Positions 11,051 to 21,265 of a stretch of 64,000 bases of DNA are shown here, in pieces. The stretch is from Carnegiea gigantea. Lineage: Eukaryota > Streptophyta > Magnoliopsida > Caryophyllales > Cactaceae. The stretch's first letter is position 1. Each line of letters starts with the position of its first letter. The notes beneath the pieces were generated by a model that did no database searches, had not been told where the DNA came from, and saw nothing but the letters and a program-made list of their open reading frames with translations. Where the stretch lies: the NCBI GenBank assembly GCA_029747015.1, contig JAKOGI010000024.1:1168001-1232000 (forward strand). The letters run 5' to 3'. The translations under genes were made by a program, and so were the position numbers.

Positions 11051-11294
11051 TTTGTTCTAATTTTTCTTTCTCTCGACGGGCATAGTGGCAGGGGCATCCA
11101 TGGTGAGTCAAAAACTCATCATTTCAGGGTCAATGCTTGGTCAAGACAGCCTCAAAATCTGTAAAGAGCATCAAAAAGCCATGCCTAAGCATAAAACCGG
11201 AATTAGGGGTGTAGATTATAAAATGAAGCTTATGAATTTCCTAAAAATGCATTAAAATGAAGCAGAAATTATATAATCTTTAAGCACTTATCAA
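11051..11294 (-). repeat. Truncated related LTR (first 244 bp)
   Basis: The minus strand from 11294 starts TGATAAGTGCTTAAAG and runs 244 bp to where the next LTR begins at 11050. It looks like the U3 start of a third family member interrupted by the element at 5445-11050. It could be the 5' LTR of the Athila-like remnant at 1031-5444, but the rest of that LTR is not found at 5444. Confidence 0.5.
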
Positions 11295-11730
11295 CGGCCT
11301 TGTGGATCTCGCTGCAAGTTGTATTCATCCTTCCCTTCCTCTACTTTATAAAGCAAGTGGTAAAGCAATTCATTCTATAAGTCTTAATGGGTTTCTAGAT
11401 TGTCTAAAGAGAGAACCCCCGATTAAAGTTTGATGTTTTTGTAAACTTTTGTCATATCATAAAATCATTCATTTAAACATTTAAAGTGGCCTTCAAATTC
11501 TTCTCGAGTCTTCAACCTCCCCATAGTGAATATTCAAACTCCTTGGTCTCCTATCATACATAGGTATGCACATTCATCCAAACTCTTTCCATTATAATAT
11601 TAGAGTGAACATGTCGTCCTCTATTTCATCATCAAGTAGACCCTCGCAAGGGCATAGGTCCCCTTCATAAGGATGGTCGGAACCTGGCCTTCCTGAACCT
11701 TCTGGCTATGATTGATGGCTGGTTCATCTT
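11295..11730. other. Unassigned interval
   Basis: No gene or clear repeat structure is seen. It lies between an Athila-type LTR fragment and the SIRE 5' LTR, and may be part of the decayed Ty3/gypsy DNA that continues at 22932. Confidence 0.3.
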
Positions 11731-13412
11731 ATTATTCAGTTTTGATGACAACAAACCCAAGTGTAAAATGCTCTTAAGTAATGTTGCTTCAAACAAAGTT
11801 CTCCAAATAGGCATACACTGTTATTTTCAATATGCGTCTTAACTTGTTTGCTGAATGTTGAGAACAAGTCTTAAGAACAGGTCTCATACCTTGATGACTC
11901 ACGCTCAAGTCAAGAACACCACCTCGATGAGTTGATTGTGTGTTAAGATCAGTTCCTGAACTCAAGCAATACAAGAACAACCTGGCAAACAGGCTAGGTG
12001 TTTCAAGGACAATCCAGCAAACAGGCCTTTCTGAACTCAAGCGATACAAGAACAACCTGGCAAACAGGTTGGTCTAGGTGGTTGGGGCAGCGTATTCGTC
12101 TTGAACAAGATGACTGGATCTACAACAAGATGTCTTGGGTAATTTAGGTTTTATTTTTTAGACTCTTGTTAATATGCCAATCTTGAAAAGTCTCTAACTA
12201 ACCACTCTTGAATTGGTTGCGCTATTTGCTTCAGAACACCAAGTTTGAACAACCCTGTAAACAGGGTACCTAGGGTGTTTCTGAACTGCAACGGCCAAAC
12301 CCGGTCACTTTGGAAAACTTATTTTGGTTGGCCAAAAGCTCTAATATATTTTGATAAAATTCCAAGACAGCAATTTAAGCTGTAGGAAATCTTTTGATAT
12401 GAAAATCACTTGGGAGATTTGCAAAACTGATTTTGAAAAATATTTACCAAAACCGAAAATATTTCTCTCTTATCCTTTGGAAAGTGATTAATTCAAAATT
12501 CAAGCTGAGATTCTTTTCCAGGTATTTCACGGCTATTTTTAAGGGGAAAAGATAGTCTTTTATCCTCCAAAATCAAATCCCTATAATATTGGGAAATTCT
12601 ATCCTCATTGGATCTTTTAGCCGTTGAAATTCTCTGTGCTAAGCAAAAATCTCTCTTTGCTAAACATAGCTGATTTTATCACTTCTCCTTGTTTTTGACC
12701 GTTGGATTTTTTGTTTAAAAACTCAACATTTCACTCCCATTCATGAGACAAGAAAAAACGAGAAACATACACAACATACGCAAAAAGGGAGAAGTGCAAA
12801 AGTGGTTTTTCTAGTGAGAAGAATTTTTCGAGCTACTCTTGAGAAAAGAAAAACCGAGACAAGTTGTGTTTAAGCTGAGCTTTCAAGATATTGGCGTACT
12901 AGGACCTCATTGTACCTTACATCTGCTTAAATCAGAAGCACCCCCGTAAGGTGTTTTGTAACCCTGATCTTGGATCAGAAAAGTGAGTGAGTGGTCCTCA
13001 GTCGTGTGGACTTTGGACGTGTCCAATCTGGTGAGATTTGGACGTGGTGTAACCTTTCTTAGAAAAGAAGGTTACGTGGTTGCAAGTTGTAACAAGGTGT
13101 GTTACATTTGTAACGTGTGAAGCCCGTTAGTGAAAGTGGTTAAATCCTACACGAGGTAGGTCGTGGTTTTTCACACCTCAGTTGGGCTAGAGGTGTTTTC
13201 CACGGAAAAATTGTGTGTGCTTTATTTCCGCATTTATCTTGTTGATTTTCGCCTTTGAGCAAATTGAAAACATCTGGTGCAAACAAGTCAGAAGGTTGTT
13301 TGTAATTCAAGAACAACCTCTGCAATCTGGAGGGTGTTTGTCAGTAAGTACGCGAAAATCGAACACCACAATTCACCCCCCCTCTTGTGGGTAAGTACTC
13401 CTAAATTCAACA
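11731..13412 (+). repeat. SIRE 5' LTR
   Basis: It ends AAATTCAACA at 13412, identical to the end of the 3' LTR. Homology to the 3' LTR begins only near 11734 (TATTCAG), so the expected TGTTGAATTAG start is lost or rearranged. It holds 25 bp (11757-11781) absent from the 3' copy. A phrase beginning GAACTCAAGC and containing CAAACAGG is repeated about 75 bp apart (from 11958 and 12033). Confidence 0.85.
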
Positions 13413-13414
13413 AG

Positions 13415-13426
13415 TGGTATCAGAGC
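13415..13426 (+). other. Primer-binding site, initiator Met tRNA
   Basis: TGGTATCAGAGC lies two bases after the LTR end. It is complementary to the 3' end of initiator methionine tRNA, the usual minus-strand primer of Copia elements. Confidence 0.95.
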
Positions 13427-13468
13427 AGGTTCTCTCACAAAAGGGCTAACACCTTGAGAGATTTGAAG

Positions 13469-15234
13469 ATGAGTACACCACAAGGAATCCTTGAAGGGCA
13501 ATCCATTACTCGGCCACCCTATTTCAACGGCCAACATTATAGTTGGTGGAAGAATAGGATGGAGAACTATATTCAGGCAGAAGATTATGAGTTATGGATG
13601 CTCATCAAGAACGGGCCCCTTGCTCCCACCAAGGTGCTTGAAGATGGTAAGAAGGTTCCCAAGGAACCCATAGAGTTTGATGCTGAAGACTATAAGAAAA
13701 TGGAAACGAATGCCAAGGCCAAGAAGCTATTATATTTTGGCCTAGGTCCAGATGAATATACACGTATCTCGGAGTGTGAGTCAGCCTAGGAGATATGGAA
13801 TGCCCTCCAAGTAGCTCATAAAGGAACAAGTCAAGTCAAACAATCACGTATTGAGCTACTCATGAGGCAATATGAGTTGTTTGATATGGGTGATCGTGAG
13901 AACGTGATGGATATGTACACACGCTTCACCCACATAACAAACGAGCTAAAATCCCTGGGAAAATCCTTCACCACAGAAGAGCTGGTGAGGAAGATTCTAA
14001 GGATTTTGCCTCGGTCTTGGGAAGCGAAGGTGACAGCCATCCAAGAAGCTAAAGACATGAACAAGATCACCCTCGACGAGTTGATTGGCAATCTTCAAAC
14101 CTATGAACTCAGAAAGAACTCACAACAAAAAGAGGAGCAGAAGAAGGATCGTGGGCTTGCCTTGAAAGCACAAGAGGATGATGACTCTGACCTTGAGGAT
14201 GAAGAGATGGCCTTAATGACACGAAAGTTCAAGAAATTCTTCAAAAAGGTCAAAGAAAACAGCAGAAGAAAGGACTTCAGTAAATCCAGAAACACCCCCG
14301 AGAACAGTTCACAGGGTGTTTTAAATGTGGCAAACCAGATCACCTTGTGAAAAACTTCCCTCTGCTTCGAGAAGAGCAGGAGTTCGAACAACCCAGAAAA
14401 CAGGTTCGAAAACAACCTGTGAACACCTCAGGCAAAAGATTCTCGAAGGCTATGCTTGCTGCCTGGGGAGACTCTTCTGAGGATGAAGGTGAATCTGAAA
14501 GTGAAGGAGATGTTGTAGCTCTCATGGCACAAAGTGACTCAGACTCAGATGATGAATCCACAAACAGCTTGACTGATCTCAAGAACAAGGTACGTGGTCT
14601 CAATAAAGCAACTCTCGAAAAACTTTTGTATACCTTGATGGATACTTGTGCTGAATTGAAACGAGATGTCCGAGACCTAGAACTAGAAAATGAGATCCTT
14701 AAGAATGAGAAACTTGAGGCTGAAAGAGAAATTCTAGCTTCACATCAAACCATAAATGACCTTAGGGAGACCTTGATCTTGAACGAAGTAAAATATACCA
14801 CCAATCAAGCCAAGGCTGAAAAGGAAACCCTTGAGCTTAAAGAAAAGGTCGAAGTTTTGCTTGCTGAAAACAAGAACCTGTCGGCTAAAGCAAAACGCAC
14901 AGAACACGACCTTGCCACAAACAGGTTGTGGAACAAGTCCTCATAAGCCCTTGATTGGTTAAACACTCACCACAGTCGAAACAAAAAGGGACTTGGATAT
15001 AAGCCTAAACGAACCGTTTACCCAATCCATAGAAAGTATGTGGGATTACCTGAAAACAATGTTTGCTTTCATTGTGGTAAAACTAGTCACTATCAATATT
15101 CATGTCCTTCAAGAAAGTATGCCATTGAAAAGAATGAAAGGTATGTGAAACAAATCTGGATTAGGAAAGGTGAGCTTTATTTGTCTAAAAGAATGGGACC
15201 TAAGGGGATCTGGGTTCCCAAAACTAACCCTTGA
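13469..15234 (+). pseudogene. SIRE Gag, broken by stops and a frameshift
   Basis: Gag is the capsid/nucleocapsid protein of the element. I start at the ATG at 13469 because MSTPQGILEGQ followed by RPPYFNGQHYSWWKNRM is the standard N-terminus of SIRE Gag. An in-frame TAG at 13787-13789 cuts it after 106 codons; the same frame then continues (UBN2-type helices, MRQYELFDMGDRENVMDMY) to about 14300. A frameshift leads into an acidic, coiled-coil-rich segment (14347-14943), ended by an in-frame TAA at 14944. The second zinc knuckle, CFHCGKTSHYQYSC, is intact (15060-15103), and the frame stops with TGA at 15232. The first knuckle, near 14300-14345, has phenylalanine in place of its last cysteine. 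It is not functional as it stands. Confidence 0.85.
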
Positions 15235-18200
15235 TTTGTTTTGCAGGCTGAAGTGAGAGAGAACAACCCCACAAACAACCCAGCAAACAGGGTAAGAAAC
15301 ACCCTGGCAAATAGCTCAGAAAATAACCTTGAAAACAGGTAGCTGTGGTATGTTGATAGTGGGTGTTCGCGGCATATGACCGGAGAAAAATCAAACTTTC
15401 TCTCACTTACAGATTCAACCGGTGGGAGCGTGGCTTTTGGAAACGGCAAGTCTGGGACAATTGTCGGTATAGGTAGCATTGGTAAAACTCTCTCCCACTC
15501 AATTAATAATGTGCACTTAGTTGATGGTTTAAAGCATAATTTACTAAGTGTGTCCCAACTGTGTGACAAGAACAATCTAGTGGTGTTCTCACGAACACAT
15601 TGCTTGGTTGTCAATGCCAACACAGGAGACGTTGTGTTAAAGGGGAAGCGTCACAAAAATGTTTACAAAGTTTGTATTTCCACACTTCTCCAAAACAACC
15701 TGACTTGTTTGAGTGCTGTGAATGATGATATAATGCTCTGGCACAAGAGACTAGGTCATGCGAGCCTTACTCTTTTAAACAAACTTGTTTCCAAAGACTT
15801 GGTTATTGGACTACCTTCTATCAAGTTTAATGATGACAGGGTATGTGAAGCTTGTGCAAAAGGAAAACAAGTCAGATTGTCTTTTAAATCAAAAAGGTGT
15901 GTTAGCACTACCCGACCTCTTGAATTATTACACATTGATCTATGTGGTCCTATGAGGATAACAAGTAGAGGTGGGAAGAGGTATGTGCTTGTCATAGTGG
16001 ATGATTACTCTCGATTTACTTGGACCCTGTTCTTGGCCTCCAAGGATGAAACTTTTGAGAATTTTATTGCCTTCTCAAAAAGGTTGAAAAGAGAGTAGGA
16101 CACTCATTGGTTAGCTTGAGGTCTGATCATGGTACTGAATTTGAAAGTGCAAGTTTTACAGAATTTTGTAATACGCATGGTGTTGATCATAACTTCTCGG
16201 CCCCAAGAACACCCCAACAGAATGGGGTGGTTGAGCGCAAAAACCGCTCCCTAGAAGACATGACTAGGACAATGCTTATTGCTAGTGGTCTTCCTAGGAA
16301 CTTTTGGGCAGAAGCTTTGAACACATCATGTTACATTATGAATAGATGTATGATTAGACCTATTTTGAACAAAACTCCCTACGAACTCTTCAAAGGCAGA
16401 AAGCCCAACATTATGCATTTAAGAACATTCGGTTGTAGGTGTTTTGTGCATAATAATGGGAAGGATGCTTTAGGAAAGTTTGATCCCAGGAGTGATGAGG
16501 CAATATTTCTCGGTTATTCCTCTCACAGCAAGGCATACAAAGTCTTTAACAAAAGAACCTTGTGCGTTGAGGAAAGTGTGCATGTGCTTTTTGATGAATC
16601 TAACACCTTGAATAAGAATGGTGCACAGGAAGAAGAGTTTGAATTAGGTCTTATCCGAAAAGAAGTGTTGCCCCATGAGAGACAAGGTAAGAACACCATG
16701 GAGACAACAGGCCCAGAAGTTGTTCCTCAAAACGGCAGGCAAGGTGAACACCAAACAGGGGGAAACACCGTTGAACCCTGTTCGGGACCATGTTCTTCAG
16801 GAACAGGCTTACAAACAGGTGCAGAAACAGGCTCAGGAGGTGTTCGTGAGCCTGATTCTCCAAATATTCCGGCTAGAGTAGAGCATGTGTCTGTGGATCC
16901 ACTTACTCCACGACCATGGAAGCACCATAGTTCACACCCCCTTGATCAAATTCTGTCTGATATTAACAGTGGAGTGCAAACTAGGTCTAAGCTTAAGAAT
17001 TTCTGTGCTTTCTATGCCTTTCTCTCTAACATTGAGCCAAAGAATGTGAATGAAGCTCTTGCAGATTCAGATTGGGTCACGGCAATGCAAGAAGAGCTCC
17101 ATCAATTTGAAAGAAACAGAGTATGGCACCTGGTACCTAAACCTGCAGAGAGAACAATCATTGGAACCAAGTGGGTGTTCCGAAACAAACTGGGTGAGTC
17201 AGGAACAGTCACTAGGAACAAGGCACGGCTGGTTGTTCAAGGGTATAACCAAGAAGAAGGGATCGATTATGAAGAAACCTTTGCACCAGTTGCTAGAATT
17301 GAGGCTATTCGAATCTTAATAGCCTTTACAGCTCATATGGAAATCAAGCTATATCAAATGGACGTGAAAAGTGCATTCCTAAATGGATACCTTAAAGAAG
17401 AGGTGTATGTCAAACAACCCCCTAGTTTTGAAAACAGTGAATTTCCTAACCATGTTTTCAAACTTGACAAAGCTCTTTATGGTTTAAAACAAGCTCCTAG
17501 AGCTTGGTATGAACGTTTGTCAAGTTTTTTACTTGAAAATAATTTTAGAAGAGGCAAGGTAGACAATACCTTGTTTCTAAAATCTAAGGGAGAACATTTA
17601 TTGATTGTCCAAATATATGTTGATGACATTATATTTGGTGTAACTCATCATGATTTATCCAATGAATTTTCAAATATGATGAGGAGTGAGTTTGAGATGA
17701 GCATGATAGGTGAGCTTAACTTTTTCTTAGGCTTACAAATCAAGCAAACTCCAAACGGCACCATGATCCATCAACAAAAGTATATCAAGGAGCTACTTAA
17801 GCGTTTTGGGATGGAGTCGGCCAAATCCATAGACACTCCTATTTCTCCTTCAACCAAGTTGGTTATGGATGATGGGAGTCCCTCAGTTGAGGAGAAACTC
17901 TATAGGGGTATGATTGGGTCACTCCTATACCTAACTGCTAGTAGACCGGATATTGTTTTTAGTGTTGGTTTATGTGCCCGTTTTCAGTCTAATCCTAAGG
18001 AAACTCATCTTAAAGCTGTTAAACGGATACTAAGATATTTGAAGCATACACCCAATTTAGCTTTATGGTATCCTAGAGGTTGCAATTTTGATCTTGTTGG
18101 ATATGCTGACGCTGACTATGCTAGGATTCCTAGTTGATAGAAAGAGTACCTCAGGTATGGCTCACTTTCTTGGACCTTGTTTGGTATCTTGGGCTACCAA

Positions 18201-18582
18201 GAAGCAACATTCAGTTGCCATGTCCACAGCAGAAGCTGGATATGTTGCAGCAGCTTCATGTTGCGCTCAACTGTTGTGGATAAGACAATAGCTTAAGGAC
18301 TTTTGTGTTGACACTGGATGCATTCCTATTTTTTATGATAACACAAGTGCAATTAACATTGCCAAAAATCCATATCAACATAAAAGAACAAAGCATATTG
18401 ACATTCGACATCATTTCTTGAGAGATAATGTTGAAAAGGGTTTAATTTCGATGAATTTTTGCACAACGGAATATCAAATTGCTGATATATTCACTAAGGC
18501 ACTAGCTAGAGATCAATTTGAGAGAAATAGACTGGAACTAGGGTTGGTAAGAACCCCTGAGATACTTGTTTCCAAGACATGA
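15235..18582 (+). pseudogene. SIRE Pol: protease, integrase, RT, RNase H (broken)
   Basis: The protease active site DSGCSRHMTG is at 15354-15383, just after an in-frame TAG at 15340. GAG-pre-integrase and the integrase HHCC zinc finger (HKRLGH, then CEAC) follow at about 15740-15860. The integrase core shows LHIDLCGP, DHGTEF and [12 protein letters not shown], supplying its D, D and E. A one-base deletion near 16096 shifts the frame within integrase. RT spans about 17090-17830 with the catalytic YVDD at 17616-17627. RNase H shows ADADYA, then a frameshift near 18120, STAEAGYVA, a stop at 18289, and an end at 18582 (TGA). All enzymatic signatures survive, but four disruptions make the polyprotein unreadable. 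The excellent conservation otherwise agrees with a young insertion. Confidence 0.9.
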
Positions 18583-19082
18583 ACTAGGTTTGGAAAAAAA
18601 AACCTCTACACCCTGTTCTCTCCCCTTGTTTGCAAATCTTATTAGCAACTGATGTGATTTATGTACAATGAGTGCATACACTCGAATTGCGTGCGTTTTT
18701 TTTCTTATTTATACAAAGAGTGCAGCATAAGGGGATGTACTAAGGATCGCTGGAGCAGCTCTGCCACCCCTAGTACCAATGAGTCAAATCAAGATCAAAC
18801 GGTGAGGAACAGGCAGGTATCTTGATCGAACGGAAAGAACAGGTACGTCCCTTGGTTGTTCGATGCATATGGGAATGTGTTTGCTTTAAACCTCCCCCCT
18901 TACCAAGGCACACGCCTTTAATGTTCTCACCCGTTGCAAACCTAGAGATCTTTAAAAGATTTTGGGTGCCCTCTCTCTCTTTAAATGCCCTATTCTCAGT
19001 TCTTCTTTTCACCTGACTTCATCTCGCTCAAAAGCAAACCCTGCAAACAGCCTTAAACCCCAATCTCTCTCCTCTAGCAACA
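18583..19082 (+). other. Spacer between RNase H and env-like ORF
   Basis: No coding sequence is supported. Such a spacer of a few hundred bases is usual in SIRE elements. A splice acceptor for a subgenomic env-like RNA could lie here, but I cannot single one out. Confidence 0.5.
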
Positions 19083-21026
19083 ATGGCTTCCAACAACACC
19101 TCTCACTCAAAAGCCCTGGTTCTTGCGTCCTCAATCCCTGCTCCCCCTCGCCCAATCATGTACAAGCCTTTCAGATTTCTAAAAAGCTTGTTCCTAAAGT
19201 CAGTCGGGATAGGGATAGACGATATTCCCTTCAATTGTGAAAGGGAATTGGTGTTTCTTGTGGGGTCAGTTGCATGTCCCATTAAAGTAGAGTCGGAGGG
19301 TGCACCATCGGGGCCTCAAGACAAAATCTTGGAAACCCCTGAAGGGTTTAGTGATAATTTCGAACCCTGTTCTTTTGGGATGTTTCCTGAAACAGAGCCA
19401 GAAACAGGGAAAGACTCTTTTGACGCCGTGTGTGTGGAGGATCTGAATGTCGATTTCCGAGGGAATTCGAATGAAACATCAGAGGAGAGTCAGGAGAAGG
19501 ATTCTCTCCCGGAGGCTGAACTCACTACTCCGGTTGCTCAAACCGGAGAGAAAAGGAAAAGGGTGAAAATAGTGGCCAGGCGTAGCAGAACGCCAAGAAC
19601 AAGGCCAAAACCAAGGTCTCAGCCCTCTCAAACTCCCTCTTCTTCAAAATCCTCCAAGCCTTCTCGCAAATCTGCAAGAATAGCTTTTCAATCCGCTCCC
19701 CGTATCTCCAAACCCTCTGCTCCAATCATCGAGGAGATTTCCTCTTCTTCTACCGAGGGGTTCTCGAGTTCTGACTCTGAGAACACCTCTTTCAAACAAG
19801 GGACACCGGTGTTCTCCGAGTCCTCTGAAGATCAAGCCCCTCAAAAATCAACCTCTAAACCTGCTGTGAAGCCCTCTCCTGCAAACTCACCCCTCAAAAG
19901 AAAGCCCAGAACAGCTCCCCTACCAGACGCTACCACCTCTGTTCCTCCTCCCAAACGCCCAAAGAAGTCCACTCCCTCTCCTATGTCTGACAAGCATGCG
20001 CAATTGCTTAAGCGCAATGTCGTCAGGGGGAAGGTAGTAAATGTACGTTTTTTCAAGGAACAGGGTCTGGGGGTGTTCCTGAACAAGTTGCGAGTCCAAG
20101 GCTGGCTCGACTTATTTGCAAACACCCAGTTGGGGTGTTCTGTGCCTGAGTTGGCTAACATTTACGCCAACTGCAGTGTCACCAAAGGGGTGGTGACAAG
20201 TTTTGTAAATGGGCAAGGCATTAAGGTTGATGCGCCCACATTTGAGAAAATATTGGGGGTGCCCTCACAAGGCTTTGCTGTGTATGTGAGCGAAGGCAAG
20301 ACTGCCCTGGTAACAACCAGGCTCCTAGAGGTGTCCCAACGCCTCAGTCAGAAACAGGGCCTGAGAACACCCCTCTGGGTTAAGAAGGGTGAAATGACCT
20401 CCCTGCACCAACTACTGTTTATGTTCACCATCAAGAACATAATTCCGCGAGGTCAAGGGCGAAACTCAGCAGATGCCCTCGATCAATGTCTGGTGGACCT
20501 ACTGGATCGGGAGGAACCAATAAACCTCCCTGCAATCATGATTCGCCACATAGGGCGAATTGCGAACACCACCCGAGCTCATGATCTTGGCTATGGGTTT
20601 CTGCTGACAAGGGTGTTTGAGCACTTTGGGATAGCGCTCACACGGAGAGTGGCGGCCCAAATCATTGATGAGATTGGGATTGACACCCTGCTAGGGTGTG
20701 GCTATGAGGTTGGCAAAGGGTCAGTCTCCAAACACGGTCGTCGACCACCTCGACCACCTGTTTCTGGACAACCTTTCATCAAGGTTGAGGCTGTTCTTGA
20801 GGACGATGCTCGCCTCAAGGATGAGCTCTCCGCCGTCAAGGCTGCTCTTGCTGAGGAACAAGCCATGAAGATTTGCTTGCCCTTCTCTCCACCCTTGCCC
20901 CCAGCATTCCTCCTCTGCAAACGAAACCACCCCCTGCTCCCTGATTGTCTAGGCTGGTCTCTAGTCTCCTCCTCCTCCTCTCTTAGTTTTGTTGTTTTGG
21001 CATTTTACTACTTTTCTTTGCAATGA
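19083..21026 (+). CDS. SIRE env-like ORF (plant transposon protein domain)
   Basis: This 647-codon ORF is open throughout. Residues 1-75 resemble the conserved start of SIRE env-like proteins (PAPPRPIMYKPFRFLKS). Residues about 115-300 are low-complexity, rich in Ser, Pro, Lys and Thr. From residue 301 (MSDKHAQLLKRNVVRG) to about 545 lies the conserved globular part with VRFFKEQGLGVFLNKL, GWLDLF and GVVTSFV. That part matches the Pfam-type 'putative plant transposon protein' domain of unknown function. A short charged helix follows at about 560-590. The last 50 residues look frameshifted relative to family members: a second frame encodes a more typical alanine/leucine/proline tail. The terminal hydrophobic segment should therefore not be taken as a proven membrane anchor. 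Envelope function in this lineage is unproven. Confidence 0.8.
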   Translation: MASNNTSHSKALVLASSIPAPPRPIMYKPFRFLKSLFLKSVGIGIDDIPFNCERELVFLVGSVACPIKVESEGAPSGPQDKILETPEGFSDNFEPCSFGMFPETEPETGKDSFDAVCVEDLNVDFRGNSNETSEESQEKDSLPEAELTTPVAQTGEKRKRVKIVARRSRTPRTRPKPRSQPSQTPSSSKSSKPSRKSARIAFQSAPRISKPSAPIIEEISSSSTEGFSSSDSENTSFKQGTPVFSESSEDQAPQKSTSKPAVKPSPANSPLKRKPRTAPLPDATTSVPPPKRPKKSTPSPMSDKHAQLLKRNVVRGKVVNVRFFKEQGLGVFLNKLRVQGWLDLFANTQLGCSVPELANIYANCSVTKGVVTSFVNGQGIKVDAPTFEKILGVPSQGFAVYVSEGKTALVTTRLLEVSQRLSQKQGLRTPLWVKKGEMTSLHQLLFMFTIKNIIPRGQGRNSADALDQCLVDLLDREEPINLPAIMIRHIGRIANTTRAHDLGYGFLLTRVFEHFGIALTRRVAAQIIDEIGIDTLLGCGYEVGKGSVSKHGRRPPRPPVSGQPFIKVEAVLEDDARLKDELSAVKAALAEEQAMKICLPFSPPLPPAFLLCKRNHPLLPDCLGWSLVSSSSSLSFVVLAFYYFSLQ

Positions 21027-21250
21027 AATATCTATTTGCAATGCTTTATATGCTTTTCTTGTAACCATCCTGTTTTTCTTGCTTTTTAATGATGCCAAAA
21101 GGGGGAAGAATAGTGTAACCCATTGACAAAGTATGACGAATGAGCCTGACCTTGACTCGATAGGGTGGGTTGACCTCTAACTCCTTGTACCTACGTGGAT
21201 CCCTATCAGCATTCAATTTTTTTTAATATGGACACTTGGTTTGTCATCAT
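21027..21250 (+). other. 3' non-coding region of SIRE element
   Basis: No ORF. It contains a first purine-rich run, GCCAAAAGGGGGAAGAA at 21094-21110, that resembles the polypurine tract and may be a secondary priming site. Confidence 0.4.
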
Positions 21251-21265
21251 CAAAAAGGGGGAAAT
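21251..21265 (+). other. Polypurine tract
   Basis: CAAAAAGGGGGAAAT directly precedes the 3' LTR start TGTTGAATTAG. Plus-strand synthesis would start here. Confidence 0.85.

Noticed and set aside
13140..13325. Identical short ORFs in both SIRE LTRs (also 22660-22845 and the 11789/21309 pair)
   Set aside because: They lie inside LTRs and are identical because the LTRs are copies; no evidence of expression as protein.
19841..20161. Minus-strand ORFs overlapping the env-like gene
   Set aside because: Shadow frames; the plus-strand frame is longer and has family features.
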